This document shows, one piece after another, positions 29,501 through 38,705 of a stretch of DNA of 64,000 bases; the stretch's first letter is position 1, and the number at the start of each line of letters is the position of its first letter. This DNA is from Lepidodermella squamata. Its lineage: Eukaryota; Gastrotricha. The translations under genes and the position numbers were made by a program. Below the pieces are notes generated by a model. The model worked only from the letters and a program-made list of their open reading frames with translations, was not told the origin of the DNA and made no database searches. The stretch spans positions 3,224,001-3,288,000 of the forward strand of contig JBLDXI010000003.1 in the NCBI GenBank assembly GCA_047495785.1, read 5' to 3'.

Positions 29501-31751
29501 CAATCACAAAGAGGTACATTTTGAAACAGTGTCGTGTTATATATTATATGCTATCCTGGACACGTTCGAAATTGAGCGAAAAAGTTGAATCCTCTCCATT
29601 AGATTTGATGAAAAAATATGCTGTTTTCAATGTAGCGTGCATGTTATATTGCTGAAAAATGGAGAAAATTTCAATCAAATATAGCTATACCCTCTAATTT
29701 TTACGTCTGTAAACAATATAAAAGCCCATTATGTTTATTGAAAATTTCGATAATATTATATTATAAGCATGGCTTTTAATTATATTGAAAAATATTATCA
29801 TCTGTCTATTTGCGCTTTTGAATACACAAGTTGCCCTTTAATTTTTATGTGTTTGCTTCTATTTTTCTGTAAAATCGAGAATTTTTCTAATTTTAACTGT
29901 TTTCACAGACCGAACGTTTGAAGAACTTCAACTTCGACGACTGGCGCCGGCGCTATTTAGGCTGGATGAATCACAACAAGACGCGCATCATGGACTTTTT
30001 CCGTCAGCAAGACCGTGACCGTGACGGCAAGTTGACGCGCGAGGAGTTCATTGAGGGCATCATTCAGTCGAAATTCCCGACCAGCCGCCTTGAAATGGAG
30101 TGCGTCGCCGATATTTTCGACTCGAATGCCGATAATTACATCGACTATTCCGAATTCGTTCGTGCCCTTAAACCGGACACTAATGTAATTTTTTTCGATT
30201 TTTTCCGAATATTTTGAAAAAAATTTAATTTTTTCTAGCATGTTCGAGGCGAGGGTGAACAAATTGCTGAAGAAATGAATCGCCAAGTTGCTCAATGCAC
30301 GTGCCAACAACGTTACCGTATCGAAAAAGTGGACGAGCGTAAATATCGCGTAAGTTAAAAAAATTTAAAAATTTTGAACAAATTTAATTTTCGAAGTTTT
30401 TACAGTTTGGCAAAGAGCAAAAATTATGCTTAGTCCGCATTCTGTCATCAACTGTTATGGTACGAGTTGGCGGTGGCTGGGTAGCTTTGGACGAATTCCT
30501 GGTGAAGAACGATCCTTGCCGAGGTAAGAATTTTTAAAATTTACCCGATTTTTTTCTGGCTTCAATTTGTCAAGCGTTCACTCACGCTTTTAAGTTTTAG
30601 CGTAATGAAGTTCACAGTAATATTAATTTTATTCAATCATGTGTATCAGCCGCTATTACCGTCTGCGATTTTTGCCTCCGAAGTAAGTGAAGTTGTCTTG
30701 AAAAAAAATAAGCCGCATCCCTTGTTCGGTTTTATGTTTTGACAAAATGTCTCGTGCCAAAAAAAACTCATTTGTTGTGTCGTGCCCTTTCATATTATGT
30801 GTTTAATTTATTTAAGAAAAAAAAAATTCCGAAATTATTTTTTCAAGCGGCATGAGGGTTTCTGCGTGATTTCTTGATCTCTCGTGTTTGCTTTTTTTCG
30901 GTGCATGGTTTATTTTGCATTTATGGTGGCCCGGTAACTTTTCGTGTGTGAAACTATTTTATATTGATAACTAATTCGGAGAAATTATATATTATTATTA
31001 TAACCAGGCATGATGTCAGACGTGCGCAAAACACTGACTAGTAAATTGCGCCAACATTCGCCGAGTGAATGCTCGGTCGCCGCATCAGCATCAGCATCCT
31101 CAGGATTTATTACCCGTAATTACCGAGTGTAGTAAAAAAATTGAGTTGGAGTGAAAAAATTAAGTTGGATGATATTTAGCTCTAGAAAATTATTTTTCTG
31201 TTGTCAACTTTTTTAGTCGATTTTTTCGAAATTTTTATTAATTTTATTTTCGATTTTTTCCAGCTAAAGGACGTACAAATATCGAATTGCGAGAGAAGTT
31301 TTTGTTGCCGGACGGCGCCAGTCAAGCGATGGCGCCTTTTGTGGCGAAATCGATGGCGGCGCGCCCGCCCAGCGCCGGGCCGTCGCAGTCGCCGCCGCAC
31401 AGCCACGCGCACCCGCCGCACGACCACGCCCACCCTCACACGCCGAAGACGACAACGGCGCAGAGCCCGCGCGCGACCACGCCATCGTCAACCGGGCCGC
31501 GCATCAAGGTGAAATCGAACCTGTTGGCGGCGCCGAAAAACGGCTCGACGCCGACGAAACCTCGAACTGGGCCTGGCGCGGTGAGCCGCACCCCGGGCAC
31601 GCGCACCCCGGGCAGCATCGGCAGCCGGACGCCGCAGATCCGATCGGGACACGGGTCTTCGATCGACCTGACGGCGCCGTCGCCGCGTGTCCGCAAGCCG
31701 TCGACCTCATCAGCGGCGCAAAATGGCGCAAATGGCGCGTCGCACCACTGA
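2329..31751 (+). CDS. shot: Spectraplakin (MACF1/dystonin/Shot/VAB-10 family), 17-exon gene model
   Basis: Giant cytoskeletal linker expected to join actin, microtubules and membrane or intermediate-filament sites. My exon model is 2329-2565, 2697-2863, 2924-3039, 3100-7415, 7469-14855, 15047-15177, 15316-16383, 16741-19545, 19751-22225, 24126-25298, 25391-25411, 25631-27953, 28212-29371, 29909-30184, 30239-30349, 30406-30523 and 31264-31751. All introns are GT-AG, all phases match, and the total is 24,372 nt (8,123 residues plus stop). Approximate residues: CH2 85-198, plakin domain 205-1240 with SH3 near 720-803, plectin repeats 1245-4040, Ser/acidic linker 4076-4474, spectrin rod 4475-7793, EF-hands and GAR 7794-8000, basic tail to 8123. 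Domain order and motifs make the family certain; the symbol is the fly orthologue's name. Exon 1 may instead end at 2583 (also in phase), which adds six residues. No upstream CH1 exon is seen in the window. Confidence 0.95.
2697..3180 (+). other. CH2 calponin-homology domain (three exons)
   Basis: Exons 2697-2863 and 2924-3039 and the first 80 bases of the exon at 3100 encode one CH domain. Landmarks are [20 protein letters not shown], a conserved [13 protein letters not shown] stretch, RPDLVDY, and LLDPED followed by [17 protein letters not shown]. These match the second CH domain of spectraplakins and plectin. A CH1-CH2 tandem binds F-actin strongly and CH2 alone only weakly, so a product from this start should have reduced actin affinity. 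Other spectraplakin genes also have half-ABD isoforms. Confidence 0.93.
3205..6300 (+). other. Plakin domain (spectrin repeats plus SH3) and coiled-coil region
   Basis: Directly after CH2 come helical spectrin-type repeats (W-containing heptads such as [12 protein letters not shown] and [16 protein letters not shown]). A Thr/Ser linker follows near 3950-4030. An SH3 module lies at about 4738-4990, recognisable from [11 protein letters not shown] followed by [11 protein letters not shown], the signature of the SH3 embedded in plakin domains. From 5000 to 6300 the chain is Lys/Glu/Ala-rich and probably coiled coil. All of it lies in the single exon 3100-7415. Plakin domains bind membrane and junction partners in this family. 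Confidence 0.85.
6310..14780 (+). repeat. Coding plectin-repeat array, about 2,800 residues
   Basis: About 8.4 kb of coding sequence is a tandem array with a period near 65 residues. Each unit has a core like [19 protein letters not shown], then a turn like [14 protein letters not shown], then [14 protein letters not shown]. This is the plectin (plakin) repeat; in desmoplakin and plectin it builds globular modules that bind intermediate filaments. I estimate roughly 40 units. Nearly all lie in two exons (end of 3100-7415, and 7469-14855) joined in phase inside a repeat. Early units are very uniform and those after about 11950 are more divergent. A Gly/Ser/Pro-rich interruption sits near 13250-13490. 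Confidence 0.93.
15047..16383 (+). other. Ser/Arg/acidic linker exons between plectin repeats and rod
   Basis: Two exons (15047-15177 and 15316-16383) encode low-complexity sequence rich in Ser, Asp, Glu and Arg, with many SP, RSxS and acidic clusters that could be phosphorylation sites. No folded domain is recognised. The second exon joins in phase 0 to the rod exon at 16741. It has an open extension into the intron, described separately. Confidence 0.85.
16384..16464 (+). other. Candidate alternative C-terminus (intron-retained end of a plakin-only isoform)
   Basis: If the donor at 16384 is not used, the frame continues 26 codons (ending TMGPGI) to a TGA at 16462-16464. The stretch keeps coding-like GC content right up to the stop and only then turns AT-rich, unlike other introns in this gene, which are AT-rich from the donor. 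The product would carry CH2, plakin domain and plectin repeats without the spectrin rod, EF-hands or GAR, as worm VAB-10A does. No AATAAA was found at 16465-16740, so 3'-end formation there is unproven. Confidence 0.45.
16741..22225 (+). other. Spectrin-repeat rod, first half
   Basis: Exons 16741-19545 and 19751-22225 encode about 1,760 residues of spectrin-type triple-helical repeats. Typical helix starts are present ([46 protein letters not shown]) at about 105-115-residue spacing. The intron between them is extremely AT-rich and ends TTTTAAG. A short basic, Ser-rich insert lies near 18730-18830. The rod acts as a long flexible spacer between actin- and microtubule-binding ends. Confidence 0.92.
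22226..23531 (+). other. Long intron, probable internal promoter and 5' UTR
   Basis: This 1.3-kb stretch is not uniformly AT-rich like the other introns. It contains GCGCGC runs near 22410-22425 and 22910-22922, a CCGCCGCCACC run near 23099-23122, and mixed composition up to the ATG at 23532. No coding exon is evident before that ATG. Together with the alternative first exon that follows, it most likely holds an internal promoter. No TATA box or initiator could be assigned with confidence. Confidence 0.5.
23532..23837 (+). CDS. Alternative first exon of spectraplakin encoding a membrane segment
   Basis: The exon starts at an ATG ([10 protein letters not shown]) and ends phase 0 at donor CCA|GTATGT, matching the phase-0 acceptor at 24126. 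It encodes 102 residues with a strongly hydrophobic stretch at about residues 14-34 ([19 protein letters not shown]) flanked by polar and basic residues, then a short Pro-rich and helical part. Spliced onto the downstream exons it gives about 1,991 residues: membrane anchor, second half of the rod, EF-hands, GAR and tail. Exon 9 (ending 22225) is also phase 0, so the exon could instead be internal, using an acceptor near 23515. A promoter-driven start is more likely because a membrane segment in the middle of the rod would be odd. Confidence 0.65.
24126..29371 (+). other. Spectrin-repeat rod, second half
   Basis: Exons 24126-25298, 25391-25411, 25631-27953 and 28212-29371 continue the rod with typical repeat landmarks ([79 protein letters not shown]). 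The last repeat leads into a linker with Gly/Ser/Lys and then [12 protein letters not shown], the conserved approach to the EF-hand module. The introns are small and AT-rich. Confidence 0.92.
25391..25411 (+). other. 21-nt microexon (EEEQQRK)
   Basis: Between two AT-rich introns sits TTTTTAAG|21 nt|GTAATT. The 21 bases encode seven charged residues in phase 0 and join cleanly to phase-0 exons on both sides. Including or skipping it keeps the frame, so it is a good candidate for regulated splicing within the rod. Confidence 0.6.
29496..29513 (+). other. Candidate 18-nt microexon (IANHKE)
   Basis: Inside the 537-nt intron 29372-29908, an AG at 29494-29495 and a GT at 29514 bound 18 bases that are open in phase 0 and fit between the ends of the neighbouring exons. 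The upstream acceptor (TATCGAAAG) is poor in pyrimidines, so this is weaker than the microexon at 25391. The rest of the intron shows nothing recognisable. Confidence 0.25.
29909..30184 (+). other. EF-hand pair
   Basis: The exon encodes the conserved spectraplakin pre-EF sequence ([18 protein letters not shown]) and two EF-hands. Loop 1 is [12 protein letters not shown], with Asp/Asp/Asp and Glu at calcium-ligand positions. Loop 2 is [12 protein letters not shown], also with acidic ligands at positions 1, 5, 9 and 12. Both loops look competent to bind calcium. In this family the EF-hands tune binding of the adjacent GAR domain to microtubules. Confidence 0.95.
30239..31751 (+). other. GAR (Gas2) domain and basic C-terminal tail
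   Basis: Exons 30239-30349, 30406-30523 and 31264-31751 encode the GAR domain. Its signatures are [49 protein letters not shown] and [12 protein letters not shown]. This zinc-binding module stabilises microtubules in spectraplakins and Gas2 proteins. The tail (about 155 residues) is rich in Pro, Ser, Thr, Gly, Arg and Lys, with a His/Pro run and GTRTPGS-type repeats, like the microtubule-binding Gly-Ser-Arg region of the family. No exact SxIP EB1-binding motif was found. The 740-nt intron before the last exon holds nothing recognisable. Confidence 0.93.
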
Positions 31752-32400
31752 AAAAACAAAACAAACAAATATTCGAGCTTTCTTCTTCCGTTACAACAAT
31801 AGCGAGGAAACACACTATTTACCCGAAATTTTTTCTATCGAAGTCCAATATTAAATGTGGTTACATTTCTTAGCGTTGTGCTTGATATAAACTGAGACGA
31901 TGATTGTTTTTTTTGCGTGTCCTGATAAATTGTAAATAATATTGTTACTCATGATGAATATATTATTATTCGAAAAATGAACGATGCTTCCTACTTGTGT
32001 ATTACTATGCGGCTTGCTAGTAGGTGGGTGACTCGATGAGGCCTTGAACATTATATACAAGACTACTATAGCAGAAAAATTGTTTGTGCAAAACATTGAA
32101 TGCTACAATTTGTACAGTTACGATGTAAAATAATTTCGATGATTGATTGAAATATTATTATTACTATTACCTGTTATATTATACTGAATGAAGAAAATTA
32201 TGACGACGATATTTACATCAGTAATAATTTGATGAAGCTATTTCATGCAATACGGCTGTTGAAAATATACATAAAAAAAGAGCTATGTCACCCGTTTACC
32301 GACAGAACATCATCAGTATGCATATATCATTATAGCGCCTTTTATTTGGAGACAAAACAAAAATGAGACGATTTTGAAGAAATAAAATACTGCTTATTTA
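31752..32400 (+). other. Probable spectraplakin 3' UTR
   Basis: AT-rich sequence after the stop at 31749-31751, with no other gene. The first exact AATAAA is at 32381-32386, about 630 nt downstream, and is the likely polyadenylation signal. Confidence 0.55.
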
Positions 32401-33925
32401 AAATTACGGTTGAGCGTTTTTTTTCGAGTTGAAATACTGGAGTTCAGTTCGGTTAGGTTTACATGTGGTGTAAGGGCAGTATTTGATACCATGGTTATCG
32501 GAATAATCTGGAATTTTCTGGTTGGAATCAAAGCATTCACCTCAAAACAGATTTTCGCTCACGGGTCTAAAAAATAATGTATCCAAATATATTTGCAATT
32601 TGCACCACTAAAAACGAGGCTCTAGCACTAAATTTAAGCGTCCTGGCACTAAATGTATCATATTTTTGCGATTTCGGCATTTTCGTTTTTTGATCGATGC
32701 TCCATCCTCCTCCATGAACTTATGATTTTTTATTTTAGCTACCTGGCGCCCTAAGCTACGTAGAAAAATTATCGCCGTTGGGTTCCACTGAGGCTGAAAA
32801 TCACTGATTTATAAAGTCGATACTTGGAATCGATATCGGCTCTGCATGCTGAAGTAGAAATCATACACTTACTGCTTTTTACGCATAATATGAAGATCTA
32901 TCGGTTAGGCATGACAACAAAAAATTGAGATTCCAGAGAAGACATGAAACTCGAAATAACATATTTAAGGGAAATCTAGTGCTGAAGTCTCAAATTTAGT
33001 GCTGTAACCCTTAATTTAGGGTGCGCACTTGGCACATCCAAAAATAATATTTTTTCACCATTATAGAGGTTCCAGCAGTACAATTTTCCGATTCTTCGCG
33101 ACTTGGCGTATTTCTCTTGATCTTGACCCCCACGACCCTGGGATTGTTATATTAGCTATCTGGTATCCTCAGCTGGGGACAAGCATTTTTAAGGTTTGCT
33201 TCGAAGACTTCTAATATTATGGGAAAAATCACTGATTTGTAATTTGTAAAATCGATACTTGCAATCGATATCGGCTATACAGGCTGAAGTACAACTCGTG
33301 AACTTGCCGCTGGTAGCGTAACGTAAGTTGTGAGATCTAACGGTTAGGATTGATCCGAATTTTAGGAAAGACGAGAAACTGGAAAACCCTCACACTGGGA
33401 CCATCTTGAGTTCTGGAACCCTAAATTTGGGACATATTGGAGCATCTTTCACTCACCTGAAATGCCTAATCAAACTTTATCGATAAAGAATCGAAAGTTT
33501 CATGCCTATGGAAGGGGTCAACTAACAACAAGAACCCGTCACGATTTGTGGAAAGCTGTGCATACATGCTAGGATGCGCCTTGAACTTTGCCCAACAGCT
33601 TTGAAGGTTGCCACTAGGTACATTTTCCGAGGCCTGCCTGATTTGGTTGTAGTTCCTATTTCTTGTATCCAGGATAATCCAGTGATTTTTCGATAACAAA
33701 ATTGCACCTTTGATGACCTTGTGAAAAAATTCAAGCCACACGCCTGTTTCAGCAAGCGCGGGTGTTCTACTTTGCTGCTGGCGTCGGTGGAAAAAAACCC
33801 GTTTGAAACCGGACTCGAAAATAATTATATGGGCAAAATAACAAACTCGCGATTGCAAACTCGCGCACGTGTCACACATCTCACCGCAGCGTTGCACAAC
33901 ACGGAAAACCGGTGGGTCGGTAGCA
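32401..33925. other. Intergenic region with a degenerate tandem duplication
   Basis: No gene is supported. A 143-codon open frame on the minus strand at 33466-33897 has no recognisable domain, signal peptide or splice context and is probably chance. Part of the region (about 32640-33380) is an old two-copy repeat, annotated separately. Confidence 0.5.
32640..33380. repeat. Degenerate two-copy direct repeat, about 430-bp period
   Basis: Blocks at about 32803-32914 and 33228-33354 share a cactgattt start, an aatcgatatcggct core, a gctgaagta block and an atct(a)cggttagg-like end. The sequences before each (near 32690-32760 and 33080-33180) also align loosely. Substitutions and small gaps show the duplication is old. 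No coding role is seen. Confidence 0.6.
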
Positions 33926-33932
33926 TATTTAA
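33926..33932 (+). promoter_or_regulatory. TATA-like box of the first secreted-protein gene
   Basis: TATTTAA lies 93 bases before the ATG at 34019. The related genes at 38706, 41632 and 62748 have TATA-type boxes 91-100 bases before their ATG, so the conserved spacing supports this call. Confidence 0.5.
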
Positions 33933-34018
33933 GGCCATACCGGAGGCTGGTTAAACATCAATCAGCGTTTTCTCTTATTCTTTGAATAGTTTTCAATTCG
34001 AGAAGTCTCATTCCAAAG

Positions 34019-34693
34019 ATGCGTCTTGTTTTGGTTGCAGCTGTCGTTGCTCTTTTCTGCATCGGTGAGCATAGGAGAAATCGTATCAGTGATCTTCTTA
34101 TATTTGTGTTGATTTTTTCGCCAGCCGCCACCTCGGCGAACCTTGGCAAACGTGGACGTGGCAACAATGTTTCCGCCTCGGTGAACAAGCGCTCGGCCTC
34201 CGCCTCGGCTGGCAATGACGGTCGTCGTGGTCGCTTCTTCGGCCGCAAGGGTCGTCGCGGCAACTTCGCCTCTGCCTCGGTCAACCGCCGCTCCGCCTCG
34301 GCTTCTGCCGGCAACAACCGTGGTCGTCGCGGCTTCTTCGGTCGCCGTCGCGGTGGCAACTACGCCTCGGCCTCCGTCAACAAGAACTCCGCCTCGGCGA
34401 GTGCTGGTGACAACCGTGGTCGCCGTGGTCACTTCGTCGGCCGCCGTGGCTCCCGCTCGTCCCTGTCTGGTTCCTTCCGCGGCCGTCGCCACGGACGCGG
34501 TTTCTATGGCCGTCGCCACGGTGGTCGCTTCGGTCGCCGCGGTTTCGGATATGGCCGTCACGGTCGTCGCGGATTCCACGGCCGTGGTCGCCATGGTTAC
34601 GGCTACGGTCGTTTCGGCCATCGCGGTTTCTACAGCGGCTCGTCCTCGGCCGGCGACTTCTACGGCCGTCGCAATGGCTGGTACTGGCATTAA
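34019..34693 (+). CDS. Secreted Gly/Arg-rich, SASA-motif protein (pair 1, first gene)
   Basis: Two exons, 34019-34064 and 34125-34693, give 204 residues. Exon 1 encodes a signal peptide (MRLVLVAAVVALFCI), with cleavage expected near ATSA|N. The mature chain alternates blocks such as SASVNKRSASASAGN with Gly/Arg-rich blocks (GRRGRFFGRKGRRG) and ends in a Gly/His/Tyr/Arg-rich tail. The alternating Ser-Ala runs are like beta-sheet-forming silks, and the protein is very cationic; a structural extracellular role is inferred. I do not recognise the family. The 60-nt intron (GTGAGC...CGCCAG) is a multiple of three with no stop, so its retention would insert 20 residues. No AATAAA lies between it and the next gene. 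Confidence 0.85.
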   Translation: MRLVLVAAVVALFCIGEHRRNRISDLLIFVLIFSPAATSANLGKRGRGNNVSASVNKRSASASAGNDGRRGRFFGRKGRRGNFASASVNRRSASASAGNNRGRRGFFGRRRGGNYASASVNKNSASASAGDNRGRRGHFVGRRGSRSSLSGSFRGRRHGRGFYGRRHGGRFGRRGFGYGRHGRRGFHGRGRHGYGYGRFGHRGFYSGSSSAGDFYGRRNGWYWH

Positions 34694-34837
34694 GCTCATC
34701 TTCGAGAACATTCCCCAAGAACATTCAAAAATTCAAATTTATCCAGCTATATTTGATGGAAAATGCAAATTATTTTGTCTATCAAGACTTTCCTAATTCA
34801 TCTTCATTTTAGAATATTTTGTTCTGATTTATCTAAG

Positions 34838-35981
34838 ATGCGAGGTTTCTTGGTTCTTTCTATCATCGCTTTGGGCTGCATCGGTAGGATTCACCCAGTT
34901 ATGCATAATCATAACGATTACTTTTTTTCCGTTTCCAGCCTTGAGCTCAGCAACGTTCGACTACGGTAAAAAGGACGGACACAAGGGCGGCTACGGCAAG
35001 GGATATGATGGTCACAAGGGTGGCTACGGCAAGGGCCATGGCAAGGGAGGTCGCCGTGCTTCCTACTCCGCTTCGGTCGACCAACGCGACACCTACGACC
35101 GCAAGTCCGCCTCTGCTGAGCAAGAGAACGGTGCCGTCGACTACGCCTCGGCCGATGCTTCCCACAACAAGAAGACCAGCGACAAGCACAAGCTGATCAA
35201 GAACCGCTCAGCCAACCGCGAACGCGCATCGGCCAGCTACGCCTCGGCCGGTAAGCGCGATTCCGCCTACGACCAGAAGAAGTCCAAGGCCGGCAGCAAG
35301 CGCCACGGCCGCGTTGTCCGCAAGAGCGACTCGGCTGCCTTCGCCCAGCACGCCAACGCCTACGAAAACTCTGGCGCCGCCGCCGCTGCCCAGAAGCACC
35401 GCCGCAACAAGAAGCACGGCCGCGCCGACCACAAGCGCAAGAGCGGCTTCACCAAGGACCAGGCTCACGACAAGCAAGGAGAGGAGATCGAGTACAAGAA
35501 GAAGAACTTCGCCGACAAGGGCCACAACAAGATCAACAATTTCAGCTACGAATCCGGAGCCAAGAACTTCGGTGCCTACGACTCTGACGGCGCCGCCACC
35601 ACCGCCACCCGCAAAAAGACCGCCAAGAAGGCCCACGGCAAGAAGTCCCGCAAGGCCCACTCTGCCGACTACGCTTCCCGCGACTCGACTGCCGCTGCTG
35701 CCGCTGCCTCGAAGAACGCTAAGCGCAACAAGGCCCACCACCGCCGCGCCTCGGCCTCGGCCACCCGCGCTGCCCACAATGCCCGCGACTACAAGGCCGG
35801 CCAGAAGAAGACCTTCGAATCTGACTCTGCCCACACCCGCAAGGCTGGAGCCAAGCACGGCCGCAAACGCGCCAATGCCTCGGCTGAACGTCGTACCCAC
35901 GACTTCCACGGTGCTGTCTCCGCTAGCTATCGCGATGGTCGCTATGGCAGGAAGGGCGGCAAGCACGGCTACTACTACTAG
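34838..35981 (+). CDS. Secreted Lys/Ala/Ser-rich protein (pair 1, second gene)
   Basis: Exons 34838-34883 and 34939-35981 give 362 residues. The signal peptide is MRGFLVLSIIALGCI, probably cut near LSSA. The mature protein starts with a Gly/Lys/His/Tyr segment (HKGGYGKGYDG), then a long Lys/Arg/Ala/Ser region with motifs such as SASVDQRDTYDRKSASAEQ, KTAKKAHGKKSRKAHSADYA and RASASATRAA, and ends in GKHGYYY. The central part is closely similar to the gene at 39921-41161. It lies 144 bases after the preceding gene on the same strand with only a weak TATA-like sequence, so co-transcription is possible. Function unknown; a cationic structural or adhesive role is inferred. Confidence 0.85.
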
Positions 35982-36067
35982 TCTACTTAAAATGAACTTA
36001 ACTATCGAATCCCTGACTTTTCATTGATAGAGATTGAGATTTTTCTCGAAATGATTTATTTTTGGAA

Positions 36068-36073
36068 AATAAA
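36068..36073 (+). terminator. Polyadenylation signal AATAAA
   Basis: Exact AATAAA 87 bases after the stop of the second gene of pair 1. No such signal lies between the two genes of the pair. Confidence 0.6.
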
Positions 36074-36571
36074 GACTCAAGCGTTGTGAAATTCTGTTAT
36101 CTGATCTGTTAATTGAACCATTGCGTAGAACTGTTAGCTTATATCAGTGAAGTTCCAAAGTTTCACATTGGCAACAAGGTTGACTCCTTTGAAGATATCC
36201 AGGATGATCATCAAATAATCCCGCAAGGTAAAACATGTAAAGCGTTCGTTATTAATTGATCATACGAGTTGGTATCATCACTGAACTGCTGAAGGACTCG
36301 CCAATGATAGAAAATTAGAGTCTAATCTGAATATCTGACTCCAGGTTCAATGGGACTCAAAAACATTGCTGATTAGCGATAAGCCATATTTACAATTCTC
36401 AAAAAAATTACGAATGAATTAACAAATAATATGGCTCGAGAATTTTTTTCATGAATGGAATTTTTTTTAACTTGAAACTCGTAGTGAATGACTTTTCCAC
36501 GTAAACATTGAAATTATTTGTAACTCGATCTAACCAGCTTTCAAATCTAATAGGAAAATTTGTATTCATCC
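36074..36571. other. Intergenic, nothing recognised
   Basis: AT-rich sequence between the first secreted-protein pair and the glycosyltransferase-like gene. No ORF, repeat or clear promoter is visible. Confidence 0.5.
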
Positions 36572-38053
36572 ATGAGAGAGGTCAAACAGGGCTGGGCACA
36601 GTACTCAGTGACGGTGGTTTTAAGCCTGGCCACGGCGATCAGCTGCCTCATATTTATGAGCGAAAAATCCCGGATTGCCAAATATTCGTTGATGTTCAAT
36701 GCCGACCATGGTATCTCTTATCCCGAATTTCGAACTGATTTCTTCTCGCCAGCGAATCTTTGCCGCTTTTCCACAAAATCTGTCTGCAATTTCACCGAAA
36801 CCAATCGGCCACCTCCATTAAATCAGCCTCTAAATGATCGCGAAATTTCGAGGCTGAAAAGCCTGAAAGAAGCAACAATTTTAATCGTAGCTTTCAACCG
36901 CGATAACCACTACGAAGTAGCGCCCCTAGTCAACGAGCTGTACCAGCCGATTTTTGCGGAAATTTACTTTTGCGGTTCAGGTCAACATTTTTCAACGACA
37001 ATCAACGCGAATTTCAATAATTCCCACCCTGATTTCTTGCAATATTTCGCCACCCGTTACTTTAATTGGGAAACTAAGAAACCTGTTCGATATGGCTACG
37101 GCGAGTGGATTTATATCTGCGTACCAATGGCTGTGAAAGCTTCCAAGTTGGGCAGCAAACTTCAAGGCATCGCTTTCTTGCATGACGATGTCCTATTCAC
37201 GTATTGGAAATTCATTTTAGACCCAGTTAAATTTGATTTGGATCGAAGTTATTCGAATTTTGACCCCAAGCGAAGGTCGGCCTATAATCCCGATCAGATG
37301 AGGTACTGCTCAAGGTGGAACCAATCGGCTGGCTGTCAGAAACGAGTATTTTGGAAGCCGGCGACAACTTACCAAGCTCAAACTATTGAGTTTTTTAATG
37401 TAAGAAATAAAATTAACTCGTATAAATTAAATTAAATTAATTCATAATTAAGGCGATTATATTGAAATGTCCGCAATTTAAAAAAACGAAAACATTGTTT
37501 TTTCTTAAATTTCTCACATTAATTAATTAATTAATTAATTAACTTTTTATTTTAATTAATAAAATAATTTTTTTACTTTTTTTAGAAAATGGCGGATATT
37601 TCAAAATCCTCCCCTGAATCTTTGGTTGCTCATTGCGAGCGTAACATGTCGAAATGGGCTGGAGGCCCTCGAAGACTAACCTTTGCCGCGTCGGATTTTT
37701 TCTATTTATCAAAGCAGCACATTTCCCATGCGATCGCCCTTTTTGAATTAATGGCTGAAACTCGGGTCTTTCAAGAAATTGCGATACCGTCAGTGTTCTC
37801 GTGTTTCGACTCGTTATCTTCAGGATGGTTTAGTAAGAAAAGGCTGTACATGAATGGTCTACCATCTGGATCGAGAGCAGCTGATTTGGTGGATTTTAAT
37901 GAACTAATAGCGCTTCATCCATTCAAATTTTCTGGTTTTGTGCAACAATTAAGACATGGAAATATAGATAACAAGAATTCTTTACCTGAGCTTTGCTTAC
38001 TTTGTGAACTGGCGAGCTTTTCATCTCGCTTGGGAAAATTGAATGAGAAATAA
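36572..38053 (+). CDS. Predicted type II membrane glycosyltransferase-like protein
   Basis: Exons 36572-37399 and 37586-38053 (GTAAGA...TTTTTAG intron, phase 0) give 431 residues. The first in-frame ATG is at 36572; the frame is open slightly upstream only from a TTG. A short cytoplasmic end is followed by one hydrophobic anchor (TVVLSLATAISCLIF, about residues 13-30), then a lumenal domain. The arrangement fits a conserved but largely unnamed metazoan family: a beta strand with ATILIVAFNRDNHYEVAPLV, a PIFAEIYFCGSG segment, then GIAFLHDDVLFTYWKF with the Asp-Asp typical of nucleotide-sugar/metal sites. Exon 2 has SDFFYLSKQHI and VFQEIAIPSVF. Family assignment is from memory of similar sequences; substrate unknown. 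It sits between two pairs of secreted-protein genes and could glycosylate secreted Ser-rich proteins, which is speculation. Confidence 0.7.
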
Positions 38054-38311
38054 ACTAACGGCGGATACAACTGTTTGCTTTCACAATTTGAAGAAGGATA
38101 CATTTTATAAATTCGTAAATTCAGTTGGATGCTCAACAGATTCAGCCAGTTTTGAATGAATGTGGCAAGATTATTTTACGCAGATTCACTGAATCCAACA
38201 GTGATCCAACAGTTTCCAACAATCTCATATAGAAGTTCGTCTTAATCAACTCAATTTGCATTTCAGACCTCGGTAGGCAACGAGAAACGGATTACCTTTC
38301 GATCTTCAAAG
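38054..38311. other. Left outer flank of the palindrome
   Basis: No gene. From about 38255 to 38311 the sequence still aligns, imperfectly, with the reverse complement of 56732-56788 (shared blocks tttgcatttcag, cctcgg, attacc and ttcga), so homology between the two sides extends beyond the near-identical arms. Confidence 0.55.
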
Positions 38312-38614
38312 ACTCTTATGATGCAAAATTGTTAAAGTTGAAATAAGTTGAAAATTTTTTTTTATTTTTTTTTCACCGTGTGCCCATCAAGATTGTCTTG
38401 AGAAAAAATGAAATAATTCACGGATTCAAAACGGAAAGGAAAGTGGGGCAAAAATAAACCACAGACGAAAAACAACAAATGACAAGGGCAGATTCGAACC
38501 ACAATCACGCGATTTGTGTGAAGCTGACATGGAAAATAATAAAAATAAGCAAGTGGCACGCGTGACCAGTCGCCCTCATACGCAACAGGTATGCGGATAG
38601 CAGGCAAACAAGGC

Positions 38615-38622
38615 TTTAAAAG
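38615..38622 (+). promoter_or_regulatory. TATA-like box of the first gene of pair 2
   Basis: TTTAAAAG lies 91 bases before the ATG at 38706, at the spacing shared by the family. Confidence 0.5.
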
Positions 38623-38705
38623 CTGGTCTCAAAATCGGAAATGTATCATTCCAATCCGTTGCCTCTTCTCTATTTCATCTCCTCACTGATCATTGAACTA
38701 TCAAC

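Noticed and set aside
31264-31751. EB1-binding SxIP motif in the spectraplakin tail
   Set aside because: The tail has TPGS and RTPQI segments but no exact Ser/Thr-x-Ile/Leu-Pro.
33466-33897. 143-codon minus-strand ORF upstream of the secreted-gene cluster
   Set aside because: No recognisable domain, signal peptide, promoter or splice sites, and its composition is like the surrounding intergenic DNA.
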